DNA of 64,000 nt from Ehretia macrophylla (taxonomy: Eukaryota; Streptophyta; Magnoliopsida; Boraginales; Ehretiaceae), in assembly GCA_037974665.1 (NCBI GenBank), contig CM075775.1:42992152-43056151 (forward strand), written 5' to 3'. Each line of letters begins with the position of its first letter. Positions within the stretch are counted from its first letter, which is position 1. The position numbers were made by a program, and so were the translations under genes. This document shows, one piece after another, positions 1 through 11,800 of the stretch. The notes beneath the pieces are model-generated. The model saw only the letters and a program-made list of their open reading frames with translations. It was not told the origin of the DNA and made no database searches.

Positions 1-1831
1 TGACGCGCCGGCTCACCCACCTTATAACTTCCGTTAGAGTACTCCGGACATACTCTGTCAATTCTACGACCCAAAACTCCCTAGGAGGCATCCCAAGCGA
101 GAAAAGGGAATAGGACACGGAGCTAGAGCAACCAACACTGGCAACCCGAGGCTACCCAGAGAGGTCCATCACTCACGCGCCTGACACTAATGCAATGCAA
201 TATGAGACATATAATGATAATCGAGCAAAGCACTGAAATGCAAGTCAATATCAACATGCGATACAACAAGCAATTACAATCAATAAAGTAACAAGAACAA
301 TACTAACAAGCATTAACAGCAATTGATATACAAATTCAATCATTATCAACTTTAACAAGCTTAACAAGCAATATCTAGCATTCTATAGGCACTACACTAT
401 AAAAACACACAAAATCACAAAATGACCCCAACTTTCAAAACGCTACTACTTTCAAACAAGCCACGAGTTTTGGAAACCGACTTCACCAATCCTCCTAGGT
501 CACTATAAGGCACGTCTAAAGACCCCCAAACCCTACTTAACCCTAGAATTTACGCAAAGCCCCGATTTTCCCCTTCGCTCGTTTGAACTACCGCTACCCT
601 AACCAAACACCCAACCAACACCATAACCGCACCAAAATTGCTTCCATGGCCTCCCGAGACAATGCCATCATGCAAAATGATAAAATACCAAACTTGACCT
701 AAACGACCCCAACTTTCACTAAGCCATTTTCCTCCATTTTTCCATTACATAAACCAATTAAACCACACATTTAAGCATTCTAGCATATCTAGCACCTTCC
801 TACATCAACCGAACGCATAACGGAGCAATTTCATCAAAACGGGGGTTTACTATTCACAATTTACTATTCATTTATCAATTTAAATTGCAATTTCAATTTT
901 CAACCGCAGAAAATGCTAAAAAAACTATAAATACATGTTCTACAATCAACAAGGAACATTCTTTAAGCAACAAAACGGATAAAATAACAATCCATGCATA
1001 ATTTCCAAAAATTAAAGTTTAGACATAAATTTTTCAAATGCACAAATAACGATGAAACCCTCACCTTAGATGCTCCTAGACGCAAGGAAAACTACGCCGG
1101 CTGCCTCGGAAACCACCCCGCACAAGCTCCCGCGAAGAAATTGAAGTTTGAAGTTGAAATGTTTTTTTTTCTTTTCTTCATGGTTTCGGCCATGGCTCCC
1201 TTTATTTTTCTGATTTTTGCTTCTTTGTTCTCTTATTTCATGCTTTAAATAAAAGATGACACTTAGTCAATTGGTCAAGCCTTGGTCAAAGCTAACTTAA
1301 GTTGGTCAAATAAGCTTATTTCTTGCATTGTAAGGCTAAAACAACTAGCATAAATCCAATTCCAGTTAATAACAATTAAACTACTAGAATTAAAACACCA
1401 AACGCTAGTTTTCACTATTTGCTGAGGACTAGAAATCATTTCCTAACTATCACTCTCGATATGCTATGCACTTTGCGGCAATAAAAGAATAACAATCAAA
1501 TCTCAAAGAATTTAAGAAAATATAATTTTCAAAAAGTAACATAGTTCAAAATTTACTCCGGCTCGGAGCTACTTTTCATTTAATTGAAAACCGAGCATTA
1601 AGGTGCAAGAAAAATAAAACCAATTAACATAAATATGAAAGTAGTTGATATTCCGTTAAAATAATTAACTCAAGTATTATTCTAATTACTTCTAAAAGAA
1701 ATATGAAAATAAAGCTAGAAATGAATGTTTAACTTAAAAATAAACACGAATTCAATGCTAACATTTTAAAATGTCACTTAATTAAATGCAATTAAGTGCC
1801 ATTAAATGCATGCCGGGTTCGGGTTATCATA
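1..1831 (-). mobile_element. R1: partial solo LTR, Ty3/gypsy-like, cut by window edge
   Basis: This stretch matches the right-hand two thirds of the R2 (34802-37592) and R3 (43086-45915) LTRs in the same order. It starts at the shared CGCGCCGGC block and runs to the shared terminal GGGTTCGGGTTATCA. Its last bases read TATCATA where R2 reads TATCACA, so the end is placed at 1831. The true start lies left of the window, so its target duplication cannot be checked. Minus orientation is inferred: complete copies begin TGTAACGCCCC on the + strand, which is how the reversed ends of relatives M1 and M2 look. No coding sequence is seen; short open frames here are not supported. Confidence 0.75.
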
Positions 1832-3231
1832 GCCCCTCACCTCTTCCTTGGCCATTGACCCGGTGGACACAATTGCTGAGCTATTAGTGAGGGCGAAGGG
1901 GTACATTCACTCCAAAGAAATTTATTAGGCAAATAGGGATGATGACAAGGAAAAAGAGGCAGGGAAAAAAAGGGAGAGCTCCTCAAGAGCTCAGCTCAGG
2001 AACAAAGTACAGGCTGACAGAGGCAAATAGCAGCAGCAACAGAAGCGAGGCCCGAGCTTCACCATTTTTACTCCCCTTAACACCCCAAGGGAGTAGATCC
2101 TGATAGAGATTCAGCACCAGAACCACCTGCCGTCAGCACCTAAGATGCGAGGCTTATTTGAGAAGTGCAATAAAACTAAATATTATTGCTACCACATGGA
2201 TTATAGCCATACCACTGACGAATATAAAGAACTAAAATAGGAGATCGAGGCTTTGATATCTCGGGGTCACCTCAAAAGGTACGTCGACCGGCAACCGCCT
2301 TGGGATGCCGATCAAGGAGTGGGCAGGGAGAAAGAAAGAATCCCTCCCAACGCCATGTCGAGGCCAGGCATTTAGCTGTTGTCGAGACAATCACCGGGGG
2401 ACTCGTGTCGGGTGGGGAAACATCGATAGGTTGGAAGGGGTATGTTCGTGTAGGGCGAGAATATGGGTCGGCTGCAGGGTTAGTTGGGGGATTGTAAAGG
2501 GTCACATTCTCAATAGATGACCTCATGGGAGTAATATTGCCCCATGATGACCCCTTGGTCATCAATGCCGAGATCGCCAACATTACCGTAAGAAGATTAA
2601 TGATGGATATGGGAAGTTCGACGGAGGTCATCTTCTTGAAAGCTTTTGAGCATATGAGATTAGATCGGGGTCAGCTGCAGCCATTAAAGGGAACCCTTGC
2701 TGGATTCACTAGGCACGGCCACAAAGTTGAAGGGGTCATCAATCTCTTATTTACCCTCCGAGATGGCCCTAGAAGAGCTTCAATGCAGGCCAATTTCATC
2801 GTCATGGATTGTAATTCAACCTACAACGGTATTCTGGGTCAGGTTGTCTTAAACCACTTCAAGGTAGTACCCTCCACATACCATCAAGCCCTGAAGTTCC
2901 TGACTCCGAGTGGCGTAGCTACAATCAAGGGAGCCCAGCTTTCAGTTTGGGAGTGTTATAAGTGCTCACTCCAACCAAAATATCAAACAGAGTGAGGACC
3001 TGACCTTCTCGAAGACAAAAAGGATGCGAAAAGAAGGAGTCCAGTGGAAAAGCTACAGAAGATAATGCTGTCAGAAGATAATAAAAAAGCCAAGATTGGC
3101 AGCGAGTTATCGGAAGACCTCAAAAAAGGTATAAGCCAATTTTTCCATGAAAATGCACATATCTTCATTTGGTTTGCTACTGACATGACAGAAGTTGATC
3201 CGTCCGTAATTGAGCACCACTTGAACGCTTA
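1832..3231 (+). pseudogene. G1 (Tat-lineage Ty3/gypsy) gag end, protease and start of reverse transcriptase
   Basis: This is the 5' part of the G1 polyprotein, inside an old Ty3/gypsy element. The first 450 bases encode a degraded gag C-terminus: TPLNTPRE, then a decayed zinc knuckle (KYYCYHMDYSHTTDEYKELK) and EIEALISRGHLKR, with stops. From about 2525 an open stretch of 156 codons carries a retropepsin-like domain: MDMGSSTEVIF stands at the usual D-[ST]-G-[SA] site, followed by NGILGQVVLNHFKVVPSTYH, a Tat-type signature. After a frame change, DVDPS-like TEVDPSVIEHHLN marks the RT N-terminus. The reading frame is cut at LNAYP by element M1 and continues in frame at 19273. The family normally processes its own Gag-Pol; this copy cannot. 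Lineage rests on the protease and RT wording and on the second RNase H and antisense ORF downstream. Confidence 0.8.
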
Positions 3232-3236
3232 CCCCA

Positions 3237-5320
3237 TATCACAACCCCAATTCCTTAATTGCTATAATAGTCCTTTAAACCGTAATGACGACACATACGG
3301 GATTAAACTTAACTTTCGAAGACTTCAAAATCCGGGATCGTGATGCTACGGGCTTAAGAAGATCACTCCTCTCAAGTCCGCTAAGGCAAAATATACTAGC
3401 CTGAACTCTAATTTCCATGACCTAAACATCAAAGTTGCCAATACTACAGTTATATTACCTATTACAAGGTTTCCTCAAATAAATACATTATACAAACTTC
3501 ATCACTAATAATTAAAATTACAACTAACGAATATCTATCCGCAAGACCTAGATCTTTCATATTACATCATCTAGGTTCAACTACTTCATCTAGACCTCAA
3601 AAGAACAATAAACTAATTTATTTAAAATCCGCATGTCCAAAAGAATAATTACAATCCTTTAAGTATTCTAATTTATATCACACAATAACATAACATAAGG
3701 GAGTACATCATGGCATCATGTAGGATCACAAAAGGCAGAAGATCCAACTCAATAAGGAACTGGAGCTTTCCATCCCATGACTGGCTTAACTATACCTGAA
3801 ATAGTGAAGAATGAGGAATGAGCTACAACTAGCTCAACAAGGGTTAAAGGTCACGGGTGGTTTTCATAAACATTTTCCATTTAGAAGTCCCTTTTGGAAA
3901 ACATGTTATGCATGAGTTTCAATTAAGTACAAGAATTAATGAACAAGCGGTAACAATTAACCAACTCCCGGGGCAAAGGCTCCTACGGGAATGTATCGCA
4001 TAATATCAAAAGGATACAGTTGTTCTTGCAGTTACTGTAGTCAGCCGGCCTTGAATCAATCTCCATCAATATCCCCAAACCCCTAGGTGATATCCGTATA
4101 TCCACCGGGGACCATGGTAGTCGAGACCGACTGGTAGCCCGATGTTACCCAGGAGAAACGAACGCTACCATGCCTATAGTACGGTTGCAACCATCGCCCC
4201 CGTAGTGGTTAATATTATAACCATAACATGAATAATAACATAGAGGGGAGGCAACAAAGTAGGTTGCTCTGACCCGTATAACAAGCAAGCATATTCAAAC
4301 ATATATATATGATTCAAGCTTATTCATGATTTTGAGCATAATCCAAGCATGTTCAAGTTTATATCATATGGCTTAGCAAGTAAACATGTGAACACTTTGC
4401 ATTTAGAATTCATAAGACACAAAGTGGAGGACAACAAGGAAAGTCATTTTATCATACAAGTGTTTAATCATGTAGCGACCTCATACGAGCATGTAGTGAT
4501 ATGTGCATCGTTTAGATAATTATGAAACCAATACTCATCATGCTTGAATGTATTAATAATATTTGGAAGGACACAACATAGCCATGTACCAAAGAAAGCT
4601 GTAAGAATACCTTAAAACAACCCAAAATGACAATAAAATGCAAGCACGAATGAAACTATGAAGCATCCTCTACCCTTTTACAGTATCCCAAATTAGGAGT
4701 TTAGTTTACCCAATCTCCCGAGCTCCAATTACTCTAATTTTGGTCTAGAATCAAATCTTGTCAAGTGTAGATGGTTCTAGAATCAAACGGAACCCAATTC
4801 AGAGCTGAATTGTGTGAGATATAGCTTTTGGAAAATTGTTGCGCAAAGCTGTCAGGTAAGTCGGACGAACCACTCATCCGACTTGCTTTATCCGACTTGT
4901 CTAGCTAAGGAAAATCAGCTCCGAGTTTTGCAAGCCTAGCACCAACTCTCTCCTATCTCTTGCAACACATGAACACACAACTCATCCTCACTTCATCAAT
5001 ACTTTAATAACTCAACCAACCTAGCATGCTAAAACATCCAACAATCAAGCAACCCTATCAACAAACAATAGAGATCAACAACCTTAACATACACAACATC
5101 TTCAAGGGGGATTTCTCAAGTTAATATTCTTGATGCAATAGCTACACCCAACAACACAAATCAAGATTGAGTTCACACCCACATCTCTCCCTAGTTCATT
5201 TAAGCAAGATTAAACAAATGGTAGCCCTAGACAACCTCTTGCAATCATCAGCCCACCAACCAAAACTTAAACCACAAGAAAAGCATACACAATCTAAGAT
5301 TAAGCTCAATTAGTAGATAT
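3237..5320 (-). repeat. M1 left (3') LTR, first segment
   Basis: This segment aligns almost end to end with 16522-18664. It resumes at 14199-14809 after element M2. It contains the block shared by all Tekay-like LTRs in this window (a GAGCTACA..CTCA..AGGGTTA stretch near 3820) and the AAGTCGGA..CATCCGACTT motif at 4858-4899, with one hairpin module where the right LTR has two. Confidence 0.88.
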
Positions 5321-7733
5321 TGTCACGCCCTGACCCCAACTCGTTGCCAAGACAAGGCCAGAACGGGACACAGACTAGATAGATAAACCTGTACAATCAT
5401 TCATTCATGACCTAATCATTTATAATATCCACAAGTAACTTCAAGAAGTGTGCCCAAATCTATTGGCACTTCAACATTCATTAACCTTTTCATTTATATA
5501 TACAAGGCCTACATTCAACCTTTTGGCATGCCACAACATCAATGCCTATAAGACCTCAAGAGAATAGACTAATAGTAAGATTGTAATCCATCATCCAAAA
5601 GAATATTACAGTACTTGGAGTTGTCCAATTTACCATAGTTACAACATCCAAAAACTCGTAATTACAAACAAGTAGGATCACAACAAAGAGAAATCTGACT
5701 CGTCACATAAGTAAGTCTCGCTCTCAGCTTGAGTCCCTAGCACAGGCTCAGCCTCGGCCTCACCTGAAAAGTTTTCATAAAAAGGGGTGAGCTACACTTA
5801 GCTCAGTGAGGGTTAACGGTCACGGTAGGTTTTACATACATTTTCAACATTTACGAAACCTTTTTTTTTTCGAAAACATGATATGCATGAGTGCAAATAA
5901 GTACAACAAATAATAACGAGCAATAGCACATCACTCTACCCTCTGAGGTCCTTAAGGGCCCAAGCAAAGGTAGGTTTACCATATATCAAAGGGTACAGTT
6001 TTCTTAGCAGTTGTTGTAGACGGCCAGCCTTGAATCAATCTTCAGCACTTTTTCCCAACTCCAAACATTAGGTGATATCTGGAAAATCACTGGGGACTAT
6101 GGTAGTTGAGACCTACTGGTAGCCCTATGCTAACCAGGGGAAACGAACGTTACCATACCCATAATTGTGGATGCAACCATCGCGCCCAAAATTGTTATCA
6201 TGATAAACAAGATATATGCATTGACAGGTAAGGGAGGCAACAAAGTAGGTTACCTCTATTCACATAATCATGCAACTAATCTTGACATATTCCAGTATAT
6301 ACACGTGTAAATAATTACAACATTTTACATTTAGAACTCATAGACAAAATAGGGAAGTCAACAAGAAAGGTTGTCTCATCACGCGAGTGTTTAAACATGT
6401 AGTGACTTCAACACTTCCGCAATAGCCTAAATTAATAAATTAATTTACCTACATTTACAAACTCCAATTAACTTGATTTTTGTCTAGAATTAAATCTTAT
6501 CAAAAGTAGATAATTCTAGAATCAAACAGAACTCAATTCAGAGTTGAATTAACTGAGATATGGCTTCCGGAAAACTGTTGTGCAAAACTGTCAAGAAAGT
6601 CGGATGAATAGTCCGACGAACCACTCATCCGACTTGCTTCATCCGACTTTTCCAGTGAGTTCCAATAAATGTTTGATGAGTGAAGTCGGATGAGTCACTC
6701 ATCCGACTTGTTTTATCCGACTTGCCCAGCTAAAGATAATTTAGCTACGATTTTGAGAGTTCTAATACCAACTCTCCCTTATCCTCCTAACACCCAAACT
6801 TACACACAAACTTCACCTCACCAATACCTCAATACCTCAACATAACATGCTAAAACATCAATCAATCAAAAATTACCATCAAGAACTCAAGAAAATCACA
6901 AAATCCAACAATTCACATTTCATCTAAGGTTGAATCCTCAAACCCCACATCCATGGGATATACTCTGGCATTTCTACTGCCAATTATGTTCATTATACAT
7001 TCCTACATATCTTCATAGTTCATTGGGCAAGAATAGACAAATGGTAGCCCTAGAATAACTCTTGTAACGTCAACTCACAAGTTCAAAACTCTCAACTAAG
7101 CTTGACTGTAAGACATAAGCTTATCTATTTTCGCTAAATCAAGCTCAACATACATGAATATCCATAAATCATGCCCATTATATCTTTGAAAAACATTTTA
7201 GAAAACAACCCTCACCTCTATTGTGCAAGAAGATGCTAATTCAAGGTTGTAGGATGTAATACAAGCTTTAAAAATGGCTAACAAGGCTTGACCAAGCTTT
7301 TCTCTTCCTCATTCTCCTTCTTTTCTCCCTTCCTTAGCTGAATCGTGTGGTGTATGTGTGTGTAATATTTTAGTGTGTGTATTAGTGTGTTTGTGTGTGT
7401 TTTGGATGGAAGGGAATAGTATAAGTTAGGTGATCAAATATCTTATTTGCCAAATGTCCACCCTACCCTCCAACTAAGTCATGTTTTGCTAGTTTTCCCT
7501 TTTTGGTTGAATTACAACTAATTAGTTACTACTTATGACTTATTCGGGTATAATTAATACCTACGACACGTAAAACTTCATAATGCACATAATTGAACAT
7601 TTTGGCACGTAAAACGATGAATATGCACGTTAAATGATATTAATGCTTATTAATTATTGCTATTGGTTATGAAATGATATGAATCCACTAGGAACAATAT
7701 AATTATATATAGATTCTCATGCCAGGTTTTACA
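5321..7733 (-). repeat. M2 left (3') LTR
   Basis: On the + strand it runs from TGTCACGCCC to GGTTTTACA. It pairs with 11801-14193. It holds a GT-rich microsatellite (about 7345-7405), two copies of the AAGTCGGATGA/TCATCCGACTT hairpin motif, and the block GGGGTGAGCTACACTTAGCT near 5785 that recurs in the other gypsy-type LTRs here. Confidence 0.92.
6683..6709. repeat. Perfect 27-bp palindrome with TGAGTCA at its centre
   Basis: The left arm AAGTCGGATGAGT (13 nt) and right arm ACTCATCCGACTT are exact reverse complements around a single C. The centre reads TGAGTCA, a bZIP/GCN4-type core. Related, less perfect copies occur at 6598-6650, 4858-4899, 13049-13167, 18142-18250, 33258-33268 with 48777-48800, and 48845-48885. 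Whether it binds protein or only folds is unknown. Confidence 0.85.
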
Positions 7734-7748
7734 TCCTCTCCTCCTTAA
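7734..7748 (-). other. M2 polypurine tract
   Basis: On the minus strand the sequence TTAAGGAGGAGAGGA directly precedes the LTR start TGTAAAACC. This is the usual place and composition for the plus-strand DNA primer of an LTR retrotransposon, and it fixes the element's orientation. Confidence 0.85.
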
Positions 7749-7774
7749 AAGAATTGCGTCCTCGCAATTTCTTC

Positions 7775-8209
7775 TTACCTTGCAAATAACTCCGGATATT
7801 GCTTCTCCATCTGATGCCATAACTCCCAGTTTGCTTCCTCAATACCATGGTTGTTCCACAATACCTTTACCATAGGAATCGTCTTCCTACACAACTCCCG
7901 ATCTTGTTCATCCAAATTTTGTACGGGTCTTTCTTCATTGGAAAGGTTCTCATGAAGTTGTAGCGGTTCTGGCTCCAAGATATGAGAAGGGTCGGGTTGA
8001 TACTTAATCAACATCAAGACATGGAACACGTAATGTATACTAGAAAGATTCGTTGATAGACTCAATCGGTATGCTAACTTGCTAATTTTCTTTACAATCT
8101 CAAATCGTCCCACGTACCTCGGACTCAATTTTCCACCCTTACCATGCCGAATCAACCCCTTCTGAGGAGACAATTTCAGAAACACCTTATCACCATCTTC
8201 AAATTCCAA
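7775..8209 (-). pseudogene. M2 integrase C-terminus with chromodomain-like tail
   Basis: This open stretch of 144 codons encodes the end of Pol. It opens with the GPY/F-like region (GDKVFLKLSPQKG, then KLSPRYVGRFEIVKK) and continues through FHVLMLIKYQPDPSHILEPE. It ends with a chromodomain-like segment (IPMVKVLWNNHGIEEANWEL) and QYPELF. In chromoviruses this tail steers integration towards particular chromatin. The matching P1 segment is at 45916-46267, split by R3. It is separated by stops from the integrase core upstream, so it is not a separate gene. Assignment to Tekay rests on my recall of the tail wording. Confidence 0.85.
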
Positions 8210-8334
8210 GTCTCTTCTTCTTTTATCGGCATAACTTTTCTACCTACTCTGTGCGGTGAGCATCTTTTTCAGGATCAAATGCACATTATCTATCTTTTCC
8301 ATCTTCTCCGGCAATAATGTAGGATCAATAGCAT

Positions 8335-8955
8335 TCATCTCACCAACCTCACTCCAATATAGAGGAGATCTACACTTTCGTTCGTACAAGGCCTCGTAAG
8401 GTACCATGCCAATTGTTGCCTAGTAACTGTTATTGTAGGCAAACTCTGCCAACGGCAAGTGTTTTCCCATGTTCCTCCAAAATCCAATGAACAAGCTCGT
8501 AACATGTCCTCCAAGATTTGAATGGTCCTTTCAGACTGCCCGTCAATTTGAGGATGGTAGGTTGTACTGAAGTTCAATTTTGTCCCCATCGCCTTTTGAA
8601 ACTTTTTCCAAAACCGCGATGTAAACCGAGGATCTCCGTCAGACACTATACTCACGGGTACACCATGCAATTTCACAATGTTAGCTATGTACAAATCAAC
8701 TCGTTTCTCCAAGCTATCTGTCTTATTCATTGCGATAAAATGGGTTGTCTTCATTAACCGATCCACAATCACCCAAACAGTATCACAACCTCGAGGTGAC
8801 CTTGGCAATTCCATCACGAAATCCATCGTTATGTGCTCCCATTTCCATTGTGGAATTTTCAAAGGTTGCAAGAGTCCTGCAGGTCTCTGATGTTCGGCCT
8901 TAACCCTTTGACATGTCAAACAACATGCCACAAACTTTGCAATCTCCCGCTTCAT
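8335..8955 (-). pseudogene. M2 integrase core
   Basis: The fragment encodes the C-x2-C half of the zinc-binding region (CLTC) followed by the catalytic core. Asp45 (TMDFV), Asp106 (IVSDGDP) and Glu142 (DGQSERT), counted from the first Met of this stretch, form a D-60-D-35-E triad, so all three catalytic residues are kept. The HH half and the joint to RNase H lie upstream in other frames. The last 40 codons shift frame and lose the AYNNSYQAT-type sequence that P1 keeps. Family role: insertion of retrotransposon cDNA in the nucleus. The stops around it make it a relic. Confidence 0.88.
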
Positions 8956-9236
8956 ATTATTCTACCAATAGAATTGCCTCAAATCTTGATACATCTTTGT
9001 CCTTCCAGGATGCATTGTATACCTCGTGCTATGAGCTTCTTCAAGTATCTTTCTCTTCAATTCTGGGTCATTTGGTATACAAACTCGGTTTCGAAATCTC
9101 TACAACCCGTCTTGTTATTTGAAATCCGGATTGTCTTCTTTTATCTTCTGGAATTGTGGATCTTGTTGTTAAGCTTCCTTAATTTGAGATAACAATAATG
9201 ATTGAATCATTAGATGAGCATTCACCCCTAACTTCG

Positions 9237-9711
9237 CCAAACTTGCCTTCCGGCTCAATGCATCTGCCACCACATTAGCTTTTCTGGGCACAAAGTTGAT
9301 GGTGCAATTGTAGTCCTCCAAGAGTTCCATCTATCTCATTTGTCTCATGTGCAGTTCCTTTTGAAAGAATAAGTATTTTAGGCTCTTGTGGTCGGTGAAG
9401 ATCTTGAACTTGCTTCCCTATAAATAATGCCTCCACTTCTTCAATGCAAACATGATTGCCGCCAATTCCAAGTCATGAGTAGGGTAATTCACTTCATAGG
9501 GCTTCAATTTCCAAGAGGCATAAGTGATAACTTGACCATTTTGCATCAAAACACATCCTAACCCCTCATTCGAAGCATCACTATAAATAATAAACCCTTG
9601 ACTTCCCTCGGGTAATGCTAAGATAGGAGTTGTTGTCAACCTCATCTTCAACTCTTGGAAACTATTTTCACACTTACCATCCCATGTGAAGTTCACCTTC
9701 TTTTGTGTCAA
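9237..9711 (-). pseudogene. M2 RNase H domain
   Basis: [20 protein letters not shown] opens the connection segment. [14 protein letters not shown] keeps the first catalytic Asp that P1 has lost, then comes [23 protein letters not shown] stop at 9418-9420 interrupts HYL-GSKF. The frame continues with FTDHKSLKYLF and ends near 9250 with VVADALSRKA, the conserved end of the domain. In the live family it removes the RNA strand during cDNA synthesis. Confidence 0.85.
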
Positions 9712-9746
9712 CCTTGTAAGAGGTCACGCAATTTTTGAGAAATCTT

Positions 9747-10634
9747 TCACAAATCTTCTGTAGTACCGGCTAACCCAAGAAAGCTGCGTACTTCCGTAAC
9801 ATTCTTGGGTCTCTTCCATGAATACACCACTTCAATCTTTGAGGGATCCACTGGTATCCCCGCTTGGGAGATTATATGCCCCAAGAAAGCAACTTGTTGA
9901 AGCCAAAACTCGTATTTACTAAACTTGGCGTACAATTGATGTTCCCGCAACTTCTGTAGTACCATATGTAGATACTTCTCATGCTCCTCTTCGGTCTTGG
10001 AATATACCAAAATATTATCTATGAATATCACCACAAACTGATCCAAGTAAGGCTAGAACACCCTGTGTATCAAGTCCATAAAGGTGGCAGGAGCATTTGT
10101 TAGTCCAAACGGCATCACTACAAATTCATAATGTCCGTACCTTGTCCTAGAAGCTGACTTAGGCACATCTTCCTTTTTTATGCGAAGCTGATAATAACCC
10201 TGCCTCAAATCAAATTTTGAATAAACTTTGGCTCCTTGTAATTGATCAAATAGCTCATCTATCAATGGCAAGGGATACTTATTATTGACAGTCACATGAT
10301 TCAACCCTCGATAATCGATACATAGCCTCAAGGTGCCATCTTTCTTCTTCACGAACAATACTAAGGCTCCCCAAGGAGATGAGCTAGGTTAAACAAACCC
10401 CTTTTCTAGCAATCCTTGCAATTGAATCTTCAATGCTTGCAATTCAGTCAGGGCCATCCAATATGGTGCCTTTGAGATAGGATGAGTACCTGGCAATACC
10501 TCAATCACAAAGTCAATCTCCCTCTTTGGTGGTAGTCCCGGTAATTCTTTCGAGAACACATCAACATATTGTCTCACCACTGGTACTTCTACTACCTTAA
10601 TTTGATTGGTTTGCTTGTTGAACAAATAGGCCAA
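9747..10634 (-). pseudogene. M2 reverse transcriptase, active site FIDN
   Basis: Three collinear open stretches cover RT. They contain LPGLPPKREIDFVIEVLPG, then [18 protein letters not shown], then [13 protein letters not shown] and [15 protein letters not shown], then [13 protein letters not shown] and [19 protein letters not shown]. The catalytic box reads FIDN where P1 has FIDD. The codon at 10014-10016 is AAT on the minus strand, a G-to-A change from GAT. Stops fall at 10387-10389 (TAA) and just after RVF (TAG), and a frame change follows FLGLAG. The enzyme would be inactive even without the stops. Confidence 0.88.
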
Positions 10635-10704
10635 ATACCCACTGCATCATTTCCTCATTAATTTCACAGCCTTGATTGAGGATACAATAGAATTACCTAA
10701 AAAA

Positions 10705-11448
10705 TTACCTATTCTCAACTCGCGATGCCGAATCAACCATTTCGACGTAATCAGTGAAACGGTGGGATGCAATAAAATCATGAATCTCGGGTCTTAGTCC
10801 CCAAACAAAGTGTTTGATCCTTGCACTTTCTGTTTGGACCAACCCTGGCAAATACTTAGAAAGTTTGTTGAATCGAGTTTCGTATTGTACCACAGACAAG
10901 CTTCTTTGCCTCATAGTGAGGAACTCTTCTTTCTTTCTTTCTCGAGCCACCTCCGACACATAGTTGCATTTGAAAGACCTCACAAAGTTAGCCTATGTTG
11001 TTGGGGTGCCATTTCGCTCCCAATGCTCCTTCTCATTCCTCCACCATTCCTCCACATACTCCTCTAGCAAGAAAGTTGCAAAGGCCACCTTCTTCTTATC
11101 ATTGTAATCCATGGCCACATAAATCTTCTCCACCTTGGCAAGCCACGCCTCCGTCTTCTCACTATCAGGCTTACCCAAGAACTTAGAAGGTCCATACCTT
11201 AGAAAGCCTTTCAACGTATCATCCTCACTACCTCGGTTGTTATTGTTGTTGTTGCCACCACCATTGTTATTATTATTATTGTTGTTGTTACCCGCACCCA
11301 TATTCATGTTCGCTTGTTGTTTTATCACCTTACTCATATGATCCAACACATTTGCCATCATATTGAACATGGCTATTCCGGGGTTAGCTGGGTCAACATT
11401 CCATGTTCCTTGTGCTCTGGCATTTGCACAGGTATTACAACCTGCCAT
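10705..11448 (-). pseudogene. M2 gag (capsid part), zinc knuckle and protease deleted
   Basis: The start is taken as MAGCNTCANARAQGTW. Next come a poly-Asn tract (about 20 Asn in two runs), DDTLKGFLRYGPSKFLGKPD, and the conserved retrotransposon gag core with WW and the RFNKLSKYLPGLV and GLRPEIHDFIASH motifs. One frame change falls near 10985. The frame stops at 10702-10704 and RT-proximal sequence begins within about 40 bases. The CCHC knuckles and protease, present in P1 at 39820-40400, are therefore missing, apparently by one internal deletion. Confidence 0.88.
11230..11295. repeat. GTT/ATT trinucleotide repeat in M2 gag
   Basis: Runs of GTT and ATT triplets on the + strand (AAC and AAT on the coding strand) encode two Asn homopolymers around a Gly-Gly-Gly. 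The in-frame triplet pattern suggests expansion while gag was still coding. Confidence 0.85.
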
Positions 11449-11775
11449 CTATAGTCATAGCACATGGACCACTCATGGTTATATAATACGTATGCATTAT
11501 GATATGAAATGAGTATATAAGTCCTATAGTTATTTCTATGATGAATGATTGTACATAGATCAATATTGGTATAGTGTAGAGTATGGCCATACTTATTCAC
11601 ATAATTTCATATTAGCAAGAAATAAATACTGCACCTAAGCATATATTATTCACATATGGACACATAAGTCACATTAACACATAAGTAATTCAAAAAATCT
11701 CTTAAGCAATTCATCTTTCTAATTAGGGCATCTACCCACGGACCATTTTTCTAAACCCGAACATTCGCTAACCTA

Positions 11776-11792
11776 GGCTAGCTATGATACCA
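11776..11792 (-). other. M2 primer-binding site
   Basis: On the minus strand TGGTATCATAGCTAGCC lies 8 bases after the LTR end. It corresponds to the initiator-Met tRNA type TGGTATCAGAGC, with G changed to T at the ninth position. Confidence 0.85.
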
Positions 11793-11800
11793 CCTAAAGA

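Noticed and set aside
2300..2520. Overlapping open frames on both strands near the G1 gag
   Set aside because: They overlap the degraded gag in other frames and have no recognisable features.
7345..7405. GT-rich tract as a host regulatory element
   Set aside because: The same tract recurs in both M2 LTRs and similar ones in M1; it is LTR microsatellite sequence.
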